From Sphingobium yanoikuyae (GTDB lineage Bacteria; Pseudomonadota; Alphaproteobacteria; Sphingomonadales; Sphingomonadaceae), in NCBI RefSeq assembly GCF_013001025.1, contig NZ_CP053021.1, positions 1,815,501-1,879,500 of the forward strand: a stretch of DNA of 64,000 nucleotides. The letters run 5' to 3'. Shown one piece after another: positions 1-7,614 of the stretch. The number at the start of each line of letters is the position of its first letter. Position 1 is the first letter of the stretch. The position numbers and the translations under genes were made by a program. The notes under the pieces are model-generated. The model made no database searches, had not been told where the DNA came from, and saw only the letters and a list, made by a program, of their open reading frames with translations.

Positions 1-140
1 ATCAGTGCGTCCGGCAGCCCGATCGTCCGACCGATCGCGGGGAGTACGGATTGCAGCCCGGTATTGCCGATCGCCACGCACAACATGACGCAGAACAGCA
101 ATATCTGGTCATGTTGCGCGTCTTTCCGGATGAATGCCAC
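1..140 (-). CDS. MFS transporter, N-terminal fragment cut by the window edge
   Basis: Only the first 46 or so codons are visible. They read as a short polar N-terminus followed by a hydrophobic first membrane helix and then a segment containing GLQSVLPAIG, a pattern typical of the start of drug/solute-efflux-like major facilitator proteins. I chose the GTG at 140 because a GAGAGG ribosome binding site lies nine bases upstream and no in-frame ATG precedes it. The gene points left out of the window, so substrate and completeness cannot be judged. An inverted repeat at 236-265 lies upstream and may be its control region. Confidence 0.6.
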   Translation of the reverse strand, partial: MAFIRKDAQHDQILLFCVMLCVAIGNTGLQSVLPAIGRTIGLPDAL

Positions 141-235
141 GCTGGGGTTCCTCTCTCCGACGCGCGAATCTGTGTCTCGCCCGTGCCGCCGCCTTACCGT
201 TACACGGGAAGAGGTTGCAAGCGAACGAGGGTTTG

Positions 236-265
236 AATGGACTGAAATGGTCCATCGGGTCCATT
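236..265. promoter_or_regulatory. Inverted repeat AATGGAC-N16-GTCCATT
   Basis: Seven-base arms at 236-242 and 259-265 are perfect inverted copies, and an additional GGTCCAT lies between them. The element sits in the 168-base gap upstream of the MFS gene and downstream of the broken epoxide hydrolase. It could be an operator for the MFS gene. No promoter hexamers are convincing, so this is only a structural observation. Confidence 0.25.
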
Positions 266-308
266 CTGCAGGCCAGCGCTGAGCGATACGGCTCCTTGCA
301 AACGGGTC

Positions 309-1472
309 TCATCGAACCGTTCGAAAGCTGGCGCGAATTTCGTCGACAAAGATTTCGGGTTGCTCGAACGCTGCGAAATGGCCGCCGCGCGCCGGCTACC
401 CCCAATGGACGAGATTGGGATATTTTCGTTCCGCCCAGCGCCGCGATGCGCGGAAAATCTCTTTGGGAAATATGGTGCAGGCCACAGGGATCGCCACCGG
501 ATTGGCGGCGAATTTGCGAAAGCTCTCCCAGTAAAGCCGCCCCGCCGACGCGGCAGTTCCCGGCAGCCAGTAGAGCATGATATTGTCGAGCATCTCGTCC
601 AGCGTCAGATCGCCGCCGCTGTCGGTCCAGGCCATGAACTTCTCGTAAATCCACGCCGCTTGCCCCGCGGGTGAATCGACCAGGCCATAGCCTAGCGTCT
701 GCGGCCTCGTGCCCTGTTGTCTGGCATAGCCATTGCCGTCCCTGGCGTAGCGCTTCAGATCGGCCAGCGCCGTCTTTTCCGCGTCGGTCAGGTCGGCCAT
801 GTCTTCAGCCTCCGGCTGGGCGATGACCATGTTGAGATGGATCGCCGTCACCTCCGGCGCGCCGGAGGTTGCGATCGCATTGGTCACGGCAGACCCCCAG
901 TCTCCGCCTTGAGCCACGAAGCGGTCATAGCCCAGGCGGCGCATCAGCGTGATCCAGGCGGCTGCGATCCGCTCGACCGGCCAGCCCGAGCCAGAGGGCC
1001 GATCGGAAAAGCCATGGCCGGGCAGGGAGGGGGCAACGACATGAAAGGCGTCAGCCGGATCGCCGCCATGACGCGCGGGGTCGGTGAGCGGCCCGATAAC
1101 CTTGTTGAACTCAATCACCGATCCCCGCCACCCATGGGTCAGGATCAGCGGAAGCGCTCGGGGTTCGGGCGAGCGCCGGTGGAGGAAATGAATGCCCAGG
1201 CCGTCGATCGCGGTGCGATACTGGCCAAAACCGTTCAGCATCGCCTCTCAGCGCCGCCAGTCATAGTGATCGCGCCAATGGGCGCACATGTCCTGCATAG
1301 TGAGCAGCGGAACCCCCTGGCTGGCATCGGTCACGGTCTCCTGCTCGGGCCAGCGGGTGCGGTTCAGCCGCTCATGCAGATCGTCCAGATGCGGCTGCGG
1401 AACGGACAGGTCGAGCGGGACGATTTCTTCGCCGCCGGGCATTGGCAGGGTGAAGGGCGCGATCGCGGTCAT
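309..1472 (-). pseudogene. Epoxide hydrolase with two in-frame stop codons
   Basis: One continuous reading frame encodes an EHN-type (microsomal-like) epoxide hydrolase but is interrupted twice. Codons 1-74 (1472-1251) carry the N-terminal EHN domain and end at a TGA (1250-1248). The same frame resumes with EAMLNGFGQYRT and runs through the nucleophile motif GGDWGS to VHWG, where a TAG (398-396) precedes PARGGHFAAFEQP, the segment with the catalytic histidine. The natural end is the TGA at 311-309. The oxyanion motif reads HGWRG rather than the usual HGxP, a further sign of relaxed selection. The start overlaps the end of the upstream TetR gene by four bases, so the pair was once co-transcribed. 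No intact product is expected. Confidence 0.85.
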
Positions 1473-2116
1473 TCTTTGCTTCCCTTGGCTGGTCTGGCTT
1501 CCCCGGCCGGTGGCTGGGCGCCTCGGGTAACGAGGCGCATGATCTCATGCCGGATCAGCTCGAAAGGCATGTCGGGATCCAGCTTGCCCGCCATCTGCAA
1601 CACGACCAACCCGTGGATGCCCGCCCAGTAGACATGGCCCAGGACGGACGGATCGCCCTGCAAAAGGCCCGCAGCGATCATATCCTCGATATAGGCAGTC
1701 AGCGTCCGGCGTGAACGGCACTCGGCGGCGCGCAATTCTTCGGTTTTCTCGGCCTCGGGCTGGGAAAAGGCAAACATCAGCTGATAGGCATGGGGTTCGT
1801 CGAACGCGAAATCGACATAGGCCTGCCCGACCGCACGGGACCGGTCCCAAAGATCCGTCGTGCTGGCATAGGCAGCCTCAACCCGGTCCGAAAAGCGGTC
1901 ATGCGCGGCCGCCCGCGTCAGCGCCAGCAGTTCGCTCTTGTTGCGGAAATAGCGGTAGAGCGACGCGGCGGTCCAGCCCAGTTCCGCCGCGATCGATCGC
2001 AGCGACGTCGCCGCCAGCCCGCGTGTCGCGAACTGTTCCTCCGCCACCGCCCGGATGCGGGCGCGGCATTCCATGACCTGATCGTCGGTAAGAAGTAGTG
2101 CCATCCCGCTTGTCAT
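1469..2116 (-). CDS. TetR/AcrR-family transcriptional regulator
   Basis: The 215-residue protein has an N-terminal helix-turn-helix at about residues 15-65, ending in the typical SLYRYFRNKSEL recognition-helix region. Its C-terminal ligand domain contains WAGIHGLVVLQ, characteristic of the WHG-type TetR C-terminal domain. It overlaps the broken epoxide hydrolase by ATGA and is divergent from the SDR at 2177. Two palindromes fill the shared promoter (2120-2130 and 2143-2155), so it probably represses both directions. The start is uncertain: ATG at 2116 has no clear ribosome site and ATG at 2104 only a weak one. The ligand is unknown; an acyl-CoA or a related intermediate is a guess from context. 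Confidence 0.85.
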   Translation of the reverse strand: MTSGMALLLTDDQVMECRARIRAVAEEQFATRGLAATSLRSIAAELGWTAASLYRYFRNKSELLALTRAAAHDRFSDRVEAAYASTTDLWDRSRAVGQAYVDFAFDEPHAYQLMFAFSQPEAEKTEELRAAECRSRRTLTAYIEDMIAAGLLQGDPSVLGHVYWAGIHGLVVLQMAGKLDPDMPFELIRHEIMRLVTRGAQPPAGEARPAKGSKE

Positions 2117-2119
2117 ACT

Positions 2120-2155
2120 GAACAGCGTTCGTTATGCAACGATAAACAGTGTTTA
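2120..2155. promoter_or_regulatory. Paired palindromic operator between TetR and SDR genes
   Basis: Two short palindromes lie in the divergent promoter: GAACAGCGTTC (2120-2130) and TAAACAGTGTTTA (2143-2155). The second is a perfect inverted repeat around one central base. Both resemble each other (AACA-x-GTT core). Their place between a TetR gene and the SDR it faces fits autoregulation plus control of the SDR-ACD-synthetase run. TAAACAGTG recurs in front of the TetR gene at 28184. Confidence 0.5.
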
Positions 2156-2176
2156 GTATCCGGGAGAGGAAAAGGC

Positions 2177-2968
2177 ATGAGCGCATTCAAGGATGGCCTG
2201 TTCGCGGGCAGGAGCGTGTTCGTCGCGGGAGGCACCAGCGGTATCAATCTGGGTATCGCGCAGCGATTCGCCGCACTGGATGCCAAAGTCGGCGTCGTCG
2301 GCCGCAATCCCGAAAAGGCCGCAAATGCCGCCGCCAGCATCGGTAACGGCGCGATCGGCCTGTCGGCCGACGTGCGGGACTATGCGGCGATCCGCGCCGC
2401 GATGGAGCAGGTCGCAGCAGCCCATGGCGCGTTCGACGTGGTTGTGTCCGGCGCTGCCGGCAATTTTCTGGCGCCCGCGCTCGGCATGTCGGCCAATGCG
2501 TTCAGGACGGTCGTCGATATCGACCTCAACGGCACGTTCAACGTGTTTCGTGGCTCTCACGACCTGCTCAACAAGCCGGGGGCGTCGCTGATCGCGATCA
2601 CGGCGGGCCAAGCTGTCAATGCCGCGCCGCTTCAGGCCCACGCCTGCGCGGCCAAGGCAGGCATCAACCAGCTCGTCCGCGTGCTGGCGATGGAGTGGGG
2701 GCCGGACGTGCGCGTCAACGGCATTTCGCCCGGCCCGATCGAAAATACCGAAGGCATGGCCCGCCTCGCGCCGGACGCCGCCAGCCGGGCCGCCTATTAT
2801 GAGCGCATTCCGATGCGCCGTTGGGGTGAGATCGACGAAATCGCCGAGGCGGCCATATTCCTCAGCAGCCCGTCTGCCGGCTACATCACAGGCACCATCC
2901 TGGACTGCGACGGTGGATCGCAACTGGGCGACGCCAGCCGTCAGAGCCTCGAGCGCGGCATGGCGTGA
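2177..2968 (+). CDS. Short-chain dehydrogenase resembling peroxisomal 2,4-dienoyl-CoA reductase
   Basis: The 263-residue protein has a Rossmann-type GGTSGIN nucleotide-binding motif near residue 18, then SGAAGNFLAP, a long DLNGTFNV segment and EWGPDVRVNGISPGPI. These stretches match the 2,4-dienoyl-CoA reductase (DECR2-like) branch of the SDR family. As in that branch, the classical Tyr of YxxxK is absent and the active-site region reads HACAAKAG. Such enzymes reduce dienoyl-CoA esters with NADPH so that unsaturated chains can enter beta-oxidation. A GGGAGAGGA ribosome site precedes the ATG. It is the first gene of a run with the broken ACD and the synthetase at 4342. Confidence 0.8.
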   Translation: MSAFKDGLFAGRSVFVAGGTSGINLGIAQRFAALDAKVGVVGRNPEKAANAAASIGNGAIGLSADVRDYAAIRAAMEQVAAAHGAFDVVVSGAAGNFLAPALGMSANAFRTVVDIDLNGTFNVFRGSHDLLNKPGASLIAITAGQAVNAAPLQAHACAAKAGINQLVRVLAMEWGPDVRVNGISPGPIENTEGMARLAPDAASRAAYYERIPMRRWGEIDEIAEAAIFLSSPSAGYITGTILDCDGGSQLGDASRQSLERGMA

Positions 2969-2992
2969 CGCCGGCGCAGCAAGGAGCGTAAA

Positions 2993-4215
2993 ATGCAGAT
3001 CACGCGACGCGCGGATAGCCTTTATTCCGACATCTGGATGCCGGACGAGACGGTGCGAATCCGCAAGGAAGCACGCGCCTTCGCTGACGACGTGCTCCGG
3101 CCCATGGCCTATGCGCTCAATACGACGGCGGAGCGGCGCGACGGCGTTCCTCGCGCCGCGTTCGAGGCAATTGGCGCGGCAGGCCTCTACACCATTCCCT
3201 TTTCCGCCGATGTCGGCGGGCGCGGGCTGGAGTTTCCGACTCTCGCGACGATGACCGTGGCGGAGGAACTGGGCTATTATGCGCCTGGCACCGCTTCTGC
3301 CCTGTATGACGGGCAGGCGATCTTGTGCGGCAAGACGCTGGAGCGAGCGCCCGAGCCGTTGCGCAGCCGCTATCTGCCGCGCCTCGCCCGCGGCGAACTG
3401 GTCGGCGCCTTCGCCACTTCCGAACCCGACGCCTCGACCGATCTGTCTCCAGCGATGATGCGGACCATCGCGACCAAGGTGGAAGGAGGGCTGGCGCATC
3501 GACGGACGCAAGCGCTGGATCACCAATTCGGTCGCGGCCGACTTCATCCTCGTGCTGTGCCGGTCGGACGACAATGCCCAGACCTTTTTGCTGGTCGACA
3601 TGCACCAGCCCGGCATCACCGTGGGCGACCCGGATCTCAAGATGGGCAACTATGCGCAACTGACGGCCGATGTCGTTTTCGACGACGCCTTCACGCCAGA
3701 CGAAAAATTTCATCGGCGCGCCCGGCGCAGGGCTGAAGGGCGCGCTGTCCGCGCTGACACTCGGCCGCATGGGCGTTGGCGCGATCGGGGTCGGCATGGC
3801 GCAGGCGGCCTTCGATCAGGCCTGCGCCTATATGGAAAAGCGCAAGGTATTCGGACAGGAATTGGCGCGCTTCCAGCATTGGCAGTTCACCTTCGCCAAC
3901 CATGCCATCGGCATCGAAAATGCGCGTTCGCTCTACCAGAAGGCGGCATACCGCTTCGATCGGGAGGGCATGGCCGATATCGAGGCCGCGATGGCGAAGA
4001 TCGCAGGTTCGGGCCTGGCCGTCGATGTCGCCCGCGATGCTATCCGGGCCTGCGGCGCCTATGGCTTTGCCCGCCACGTTCAGGGCGAAGGGCATGGCTT
4101 GCCGCTGGAGGCGATCTATCGCGATGGCAAGATCGGCGAAATCTACGAAGGCGCCAACGAAATCCAGCGCTGGATCATCGCCCGTCGCATCTTCGGGCGC
4201 GGGATCACGGGATAG
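2993..4215 (+). pseudogene. Acyl-CoA dehydrogenase disrupted by two +1 frameshifts
   Basis: Three consecutive reading frames together encode one ACD of about 405 residues. Frame one runs to RTIATKVEGG near 3488 and continues naturally in the next frame as WRIDGRKRWITNS if one G of the GGG at about 3486-3489 is ignored. That frame runs through FLLVDMHQPGITVG to FTPDEK, and near 3708-3713 a surplus T moves the rest (FIGAPGAG onward) into the third frame. The C-terminus carries the usual catalytic glutamate motif YEGANEI. Both lesions are single extra bases next to short homopolymers, so either real decay or uncorrected sequencing indels could explain them. It lies 24 bases after the SDR and would otherwise be co-transcribed with it. 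Confidence 0.85.
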
Positions 4216-4242
4216 CGAAGACAACGTCTGGACATATATTAC

Positions 4243-4254
4243 CTAGTGCACTAG
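4243..4254. promoter_or_regulatory. Perfect 12-base palindrome CTAGTGCACTAG
   Basis: A perfect palindrome preceded by an AT-rich ACATATATTAC stretch lies in the 126-base gap before the acyl-CoA synthetase gene. It looks like an operator overlapping a promoter. Similar CTAG/AT-rich boxes occur at other promoters in the window (see 18170, 51538 and 55460), so it may belong to the same regulatory set. Confidence 0.4.
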
Positions 4255-4341
4255 ATAGCTTCGGAACACGCTGCGGTTCCGGCGACGGGCAGCGTGCGAC
4301 AGGCGGCGTCCTGCTGGAGGGCGGCCATACCGGGGGCTTTC

Positions 4342-5835
4342 ATGACCGACGTGCGACGTATCACCGATGTTCTGCGTATCCGCGCAGCCACGATGGCGGA
4401 TTCTGTCGCCCATGACGATACGCGGCGTGTGCTGACGTTCGCGCAATGGGACCGCGAAGCCGACGAAATCGGCGGTGGTCTGGCGGCGGCAGGGCTGGCG
4501 CCGGGCGATCGTGTCTTCCTGCCGATCAGCAACGCCCATGCGGTGGAGATGGCGATCGCCGTGCTCGCGGTCCTGCGGGCCGGGGGCATCGCCGTGCCGG
4601 TGAACACCCGCCTCTCGCCGCTTGAAGTGAGCGACTATGCGGCGTTGATCGAACCGCGCTTTGCCATCACCAACCAGCCGGACCTGCTCGCGGGCCTTGC
4701 GCTCGACGCGGTCTGGACCGCGGACGCAATGCCGCGCGACATTGCGGCTCTGCCCGATCAGGCGGCGCTCGATCCGCAGGCCGATGCAGAGATTCTGGGT
4801 ACATCGGGTACGACCGGGCGGATCAAGGGTGTCGTCGTGACCCACCCCGACCTGCTCGGCCGGTCGCGCACCGGCAAGGAGAAGGACCGTTCGACCTCCA
4901 CCCTCCACGCGCTGCCCTTCACCGGATCGGGCGGCAATCTCGGCGTGCTCATGCTGCCTCTTTACGGCGGCGCGACCACCTTCACCCAGCCGCGCTTCGA
5001 CCCCGGCGCGTTCCTGAAACTCGTCGAAACCAAACGGCCGATGACCGTCTATCTCGTGCCCACGATGCTGCGCCTGATCCTCGATCATCCCGATGCCGTG
5101 AGCACCGATTTTTCGAGTGTGCGCTATCTGATGACCGGGACCGCGCCATTGCCGAACGATTCGGTAGTCCGCGCCATGGCGCTCTGGCCGGGAGCCAGCA
5201 TCCGCAACAGCTACGGCATGTCGGAAGGCGGTGTGGGGGTGTCGACGCGTGGCAAGGAAGTACTCAAGCCGGGTTGCGTCGGCAAGCTGCCGGCAAACAT
5301 GCAGGTACGCGACGAGGCGGGCAATGTCGCGGCGCCCATGGTCGTCGGCGAAATCTACGGCCTCCAGTCCAATCCCCGGCGCTATTGGCGTGACGAGGAA
5401 GCGACTGCGAACGGTTTTGCGGGCGGCTGGACCCGCACGGGCGATCTGGGTTTTGTCGACGAGGATGGCGACCTCATCATCAGTGGGCGGTCGAAGGAAC
5501 TCATCATTCGCGGTGGCTATAACATCACGCCGATCGAGATCGAAAATGTCCTGCACGCGCATCCGGCAGTCAAGGATGCGGCCGTGCTCGGCGTCCCGCA
5601 CGATGTCCTGGGCGAGGATATTGCCGCGGCCGTGGCCTTGCGCCCCGGTGCACATGTGAGCGTCGAACAGCTTGTCGCCTGGTGTGGCGATCGGCTGGCG
5701 AACAACAAGCTGCCGCGCACGATCCTCATCCTGGACGAATTGCCGCTGAACGCGACGGGCAAGATCGTCAAGCGTGACCTCCTGCCGAAGCTGGCGGCGG
5801 CCGCGCAGGCGCGGCGCGATGCGTCCGCACGATAA
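4342..5835 (+). CDS. AMP-dependent acyl-CoA synthetase (ligase)
   Basis: A 497-residue member of the ANL adenylating superfamily, predicted to activate a carboxylic acid to its CoA thioester through an acyl-AMP. The phosphate-binding P-loop reads TSGTTGRIKG near residue 155, with Ile where Pro is usual. Later motifs are YGMSEGG, the hinge region WTRTGDLGFVDEDGDL, and a C-terminal lysine motif NATGKIVKRDLL. The longer frame starts at 4294, but MTDVRRITDVL at 4342 looks like the natural N-terminus. Substrate cannot be read from sequence. It follows the broken ACD and probably has its own promoter at the 4243 palindrome. Confidence 0.85.
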   Translation: MTDVRRITDVLRIRAATMADSVAHDDTRRVLTFAQWDREADEIGGGLAAAGLAPGDRVFLPISNAHAVEMAIAVLAVLRAGGIAVPVNTRLSPLEVSDYAALIEPRFAITNQPDLLAGLALDAVWTADAMPRDIAALPDQAALDPQADAEILGTSGTTGRIKGVVVTHPDLLGRSRTGKEKDRSTSTLHALPFTGSGGNLGVLMLPLYGGATTFTQPRFDPGAFLKLVETKRPMTVYLVPTMLRLILDHPDAVSTDFSSVRYLMTGTAPLPNDSVVRAMALWPGASIRNSYGMSEGGVGVSTRGKEVLKPGCVGKLPANMQVRDEAGNVAAPMVVGEIYGLQSNPRRYWRDEEATANGFAGGWTRTGDLGFVDEDGDLIISGRSKELIIRGGYNITPIEIENVLHAHPAVKDAAVLGVPHDVLGEDIAAAVALRPGAHVSVEQLVAWCGDRLANNKLPRTILILDELPLNATGKIVKRDLLPKLAAAAQARRDASAR

Positions 5836-5896
5836 GGCGCAGCTGGTATATCCCGCTCATCCTGGCTAAGGATCATTCGAGATAGAGGAACCTCAA

Positions 5897-6316
5897 TTGA
5901 CCCCGACCCTGACCCCGCAAAGCGAACTCGATACCATTCGGGCGATGGCCCGCGCCGATCATGCGCAGCGCCTGACGAGCGCCTATAATCCCTATCCGCA
6001 GGGGACCGACAAGGCGGCGGCCTGGGACGCGGGATGGCGCGAGGAGAATGACGCTTCCCACCGACTGGACGAAGAGATCGTCAAGCTGCCCCGTTTCCGT
6101 GTCCGGGTCGAGATTGTCGCGGGCGAAGGGCAGGCCGCCCGGCCGCTCGACCTGCTTGATCGCGAGGATTTCTCGGCTTTCACCGTCTCCCAATTGCGGC
6201 GCGACGGCCACAAGTCGGTGATCTGGGAAAGCCCGGAGGCCCGCGCCCGCTTCCCCGAAGAACAGGCCGTCGGCATCCGCGTCACCCATGAAGGCGACGA
6301 GGGCATGTTCGACTGA
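5897..6316 (+). CDS. Small hypothetical protein with an Rmf/CrpP-like segment
   Basis: A 139-residue soluble protein with no signal peptide or membrane segment. It starts at TTG, chosen because AGAGGA lies eight bases upstream. Residues 30-50 contain NPYPQGTDKAAAWDAGWREE, which resembles the short NPY...W..GW motif of ribosome-modulation-factor/CrpP-like proteins. The rest is acidic and unlike anything I can name. It lies 61 bases after the synthetase and may be co-transcribed. The Rmf-like assignment is tentative and function is unknown. Confidence 0.6.
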   Translation: MTPTLTPQSELDTIRAMARADHAQRLTSAYNPYPQGTDKAAAWDAGWREENDASHRLDEEIVKLPRFRVRVEIVAGEGQAARPLDLLDREDFSAFTVSQLRRDGHKSVIWESPEARARFPEEQAVGIRVTHEGDEGMFD

Positions 6317-6357
6317 CGCGCGCTTGATGGCCGGAGGGTCAGCCTCCGCCCACACTC

Positions 6358-7614
6358 TTAGTCCCTTGGCATCCATTCCGGCCGGCTCGATCCCCGCGCG
6401 ACCAGCACTGTCTGGAACGCGCGTGGCGTAGCTGACATGCGGACCTGCTCGTCCATTCCCTGATAGCGCTCGAGCGGTGTATCGACCGTGAATAGGGTAG
6501 GATTGACGGTGGCATGGGGACCATCCGGCCCGGCGATGGCCTTGGCATAGGCCTTGTCGAACGAACCAAGCGATAGCAGCCACATAGCAACCCGCGTCAG
6601 CGAGACATGGACGCGATAACTGCCCCCCTCGCTCGCCCGCCGCCGCAGCGCCGCCATCGCCCCGGTCGCGGCCAGCCATCCGGTCAGGAAATCGTTGACG
6701 ATGATTGTCGGGGGCAGGCTTACGCGGTCGGGCGATCCCTCCAGGCACAACATGCCGGTGACGGCACCCGCAATCTGGTCGAACCCCGGCCGCTGCGCCC
6801 ACGGTCCCCCCTCGCCATGGGTGCTCATCGTCACATGGACGATGCCGGGCCGCACCTGTGCCAGCGTCGCGGCGTCCAGCCCGAACTCGGACAGCAGCCC
6901 CGGCCGCCGATTGGCGAAGAAAATATCCCCTTCGCCGACCAGTTCGCGCAGCCTTGCCCGTCCGGCGTCGGATCGCGGATCGACCTTCGCCGATCGCATC
7001 CCGACATTGGCGGTCAGATACAGCGTTTCCTGCTCGAATTCGGCGGGTCGCCAGATGTTGAGGACATCGGCATCCAGTGACGCGAGCGACCGGCCCGCGC
7101 CTGCGCCGGCTATCACATGCCCCATCCCCAGCGCACGGATGCCCGATAGCGGCATCGCCCCGGCCGGCGGCAGGGGTTCGGGCGGGCCGTCGGCGATCTT
7201 TTCGATCTCGATCAAGGGCCGTGCCGCCAGATAGTCGAACACCGGTTCGGCGATGAACTCCTCGACAATTCCCATCGCCGCTCGAATCCGGGTGCCAGCT
7301 TGCGCAGCGCTTGCGAAAGTTGGATGGCAATCCTGGCCCGGCCCGCCCCGGTCGCGATGCAGCGCGGCTGCGACGACCGACTGCTGCACCAGTCCCAGCG
7401 CTGCGCCGCCACCCAGACGGATCGTGCTGGGCACCAACGGGTCCAGGCCATGGAAATCGATCGCGCCGCCGCCGTCCGCCGGCGTCATGCCCAGTTCGGC
7501 CAGCATCGCGGCCAACTCTCCCTGGATATCGAACCTGTCGTCGCTGGCGGGCTAGGACGCCGCAGCCCGCATACGGGCGGCCAGCGCCTGCGCATCATGC
7601 TGGATCATCGTCAT
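6358..7614 (-). pseudogene. CaiB/BaiF-type CoA-transferase, broken by a stop, a frameshift and a deletion
   Basis: The natural start appears to be the ATG at 7614, which overlaps the stop of the upstream AtuA-like gene by four bases. Twenty codons later a TAG (7554-7552) interrupts the frame, which then continues in phase with FDIQGELAAMLAELGM. Around 7327-7336 the family-like text switches frame: GGPGQD is followed in another frame by LRKLAPGFERRWEL. Near 7270 it jumps directly to VEEFIAEPVFDYL, which suggests roughly a hundred codons have been lost. The distal half (GMGHVIAGAGAGR to the end) is well preserved. Intact relatives transfer CoA between carboxylic acids or epimerise acyl-CoAs. 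No functional product is likely. Confidence 0.75.

Noticed and set aside
1248..1250. TGA in the epoxide hydrolase as a selenocysteine codon or programmed read-through
   Set aside because: No SECIS-like hairpin was evident after it, a second TAG occurs in the same gene, and epoxide hydrolases do not use selenocysteine; decay is simpler.
2153..3649. Minus-strand 498-codon frame opposite the SDR and broken ACD
   Set aside because: No family motifs and composition typical of antisense frames; the plus strand carries clear SDR and ACD motifs.
4243..5655. Minus-strand 470-codon frame opposite the synthetase
   Set aside because: Shadow of the ANL synthetase; no motif of its own.
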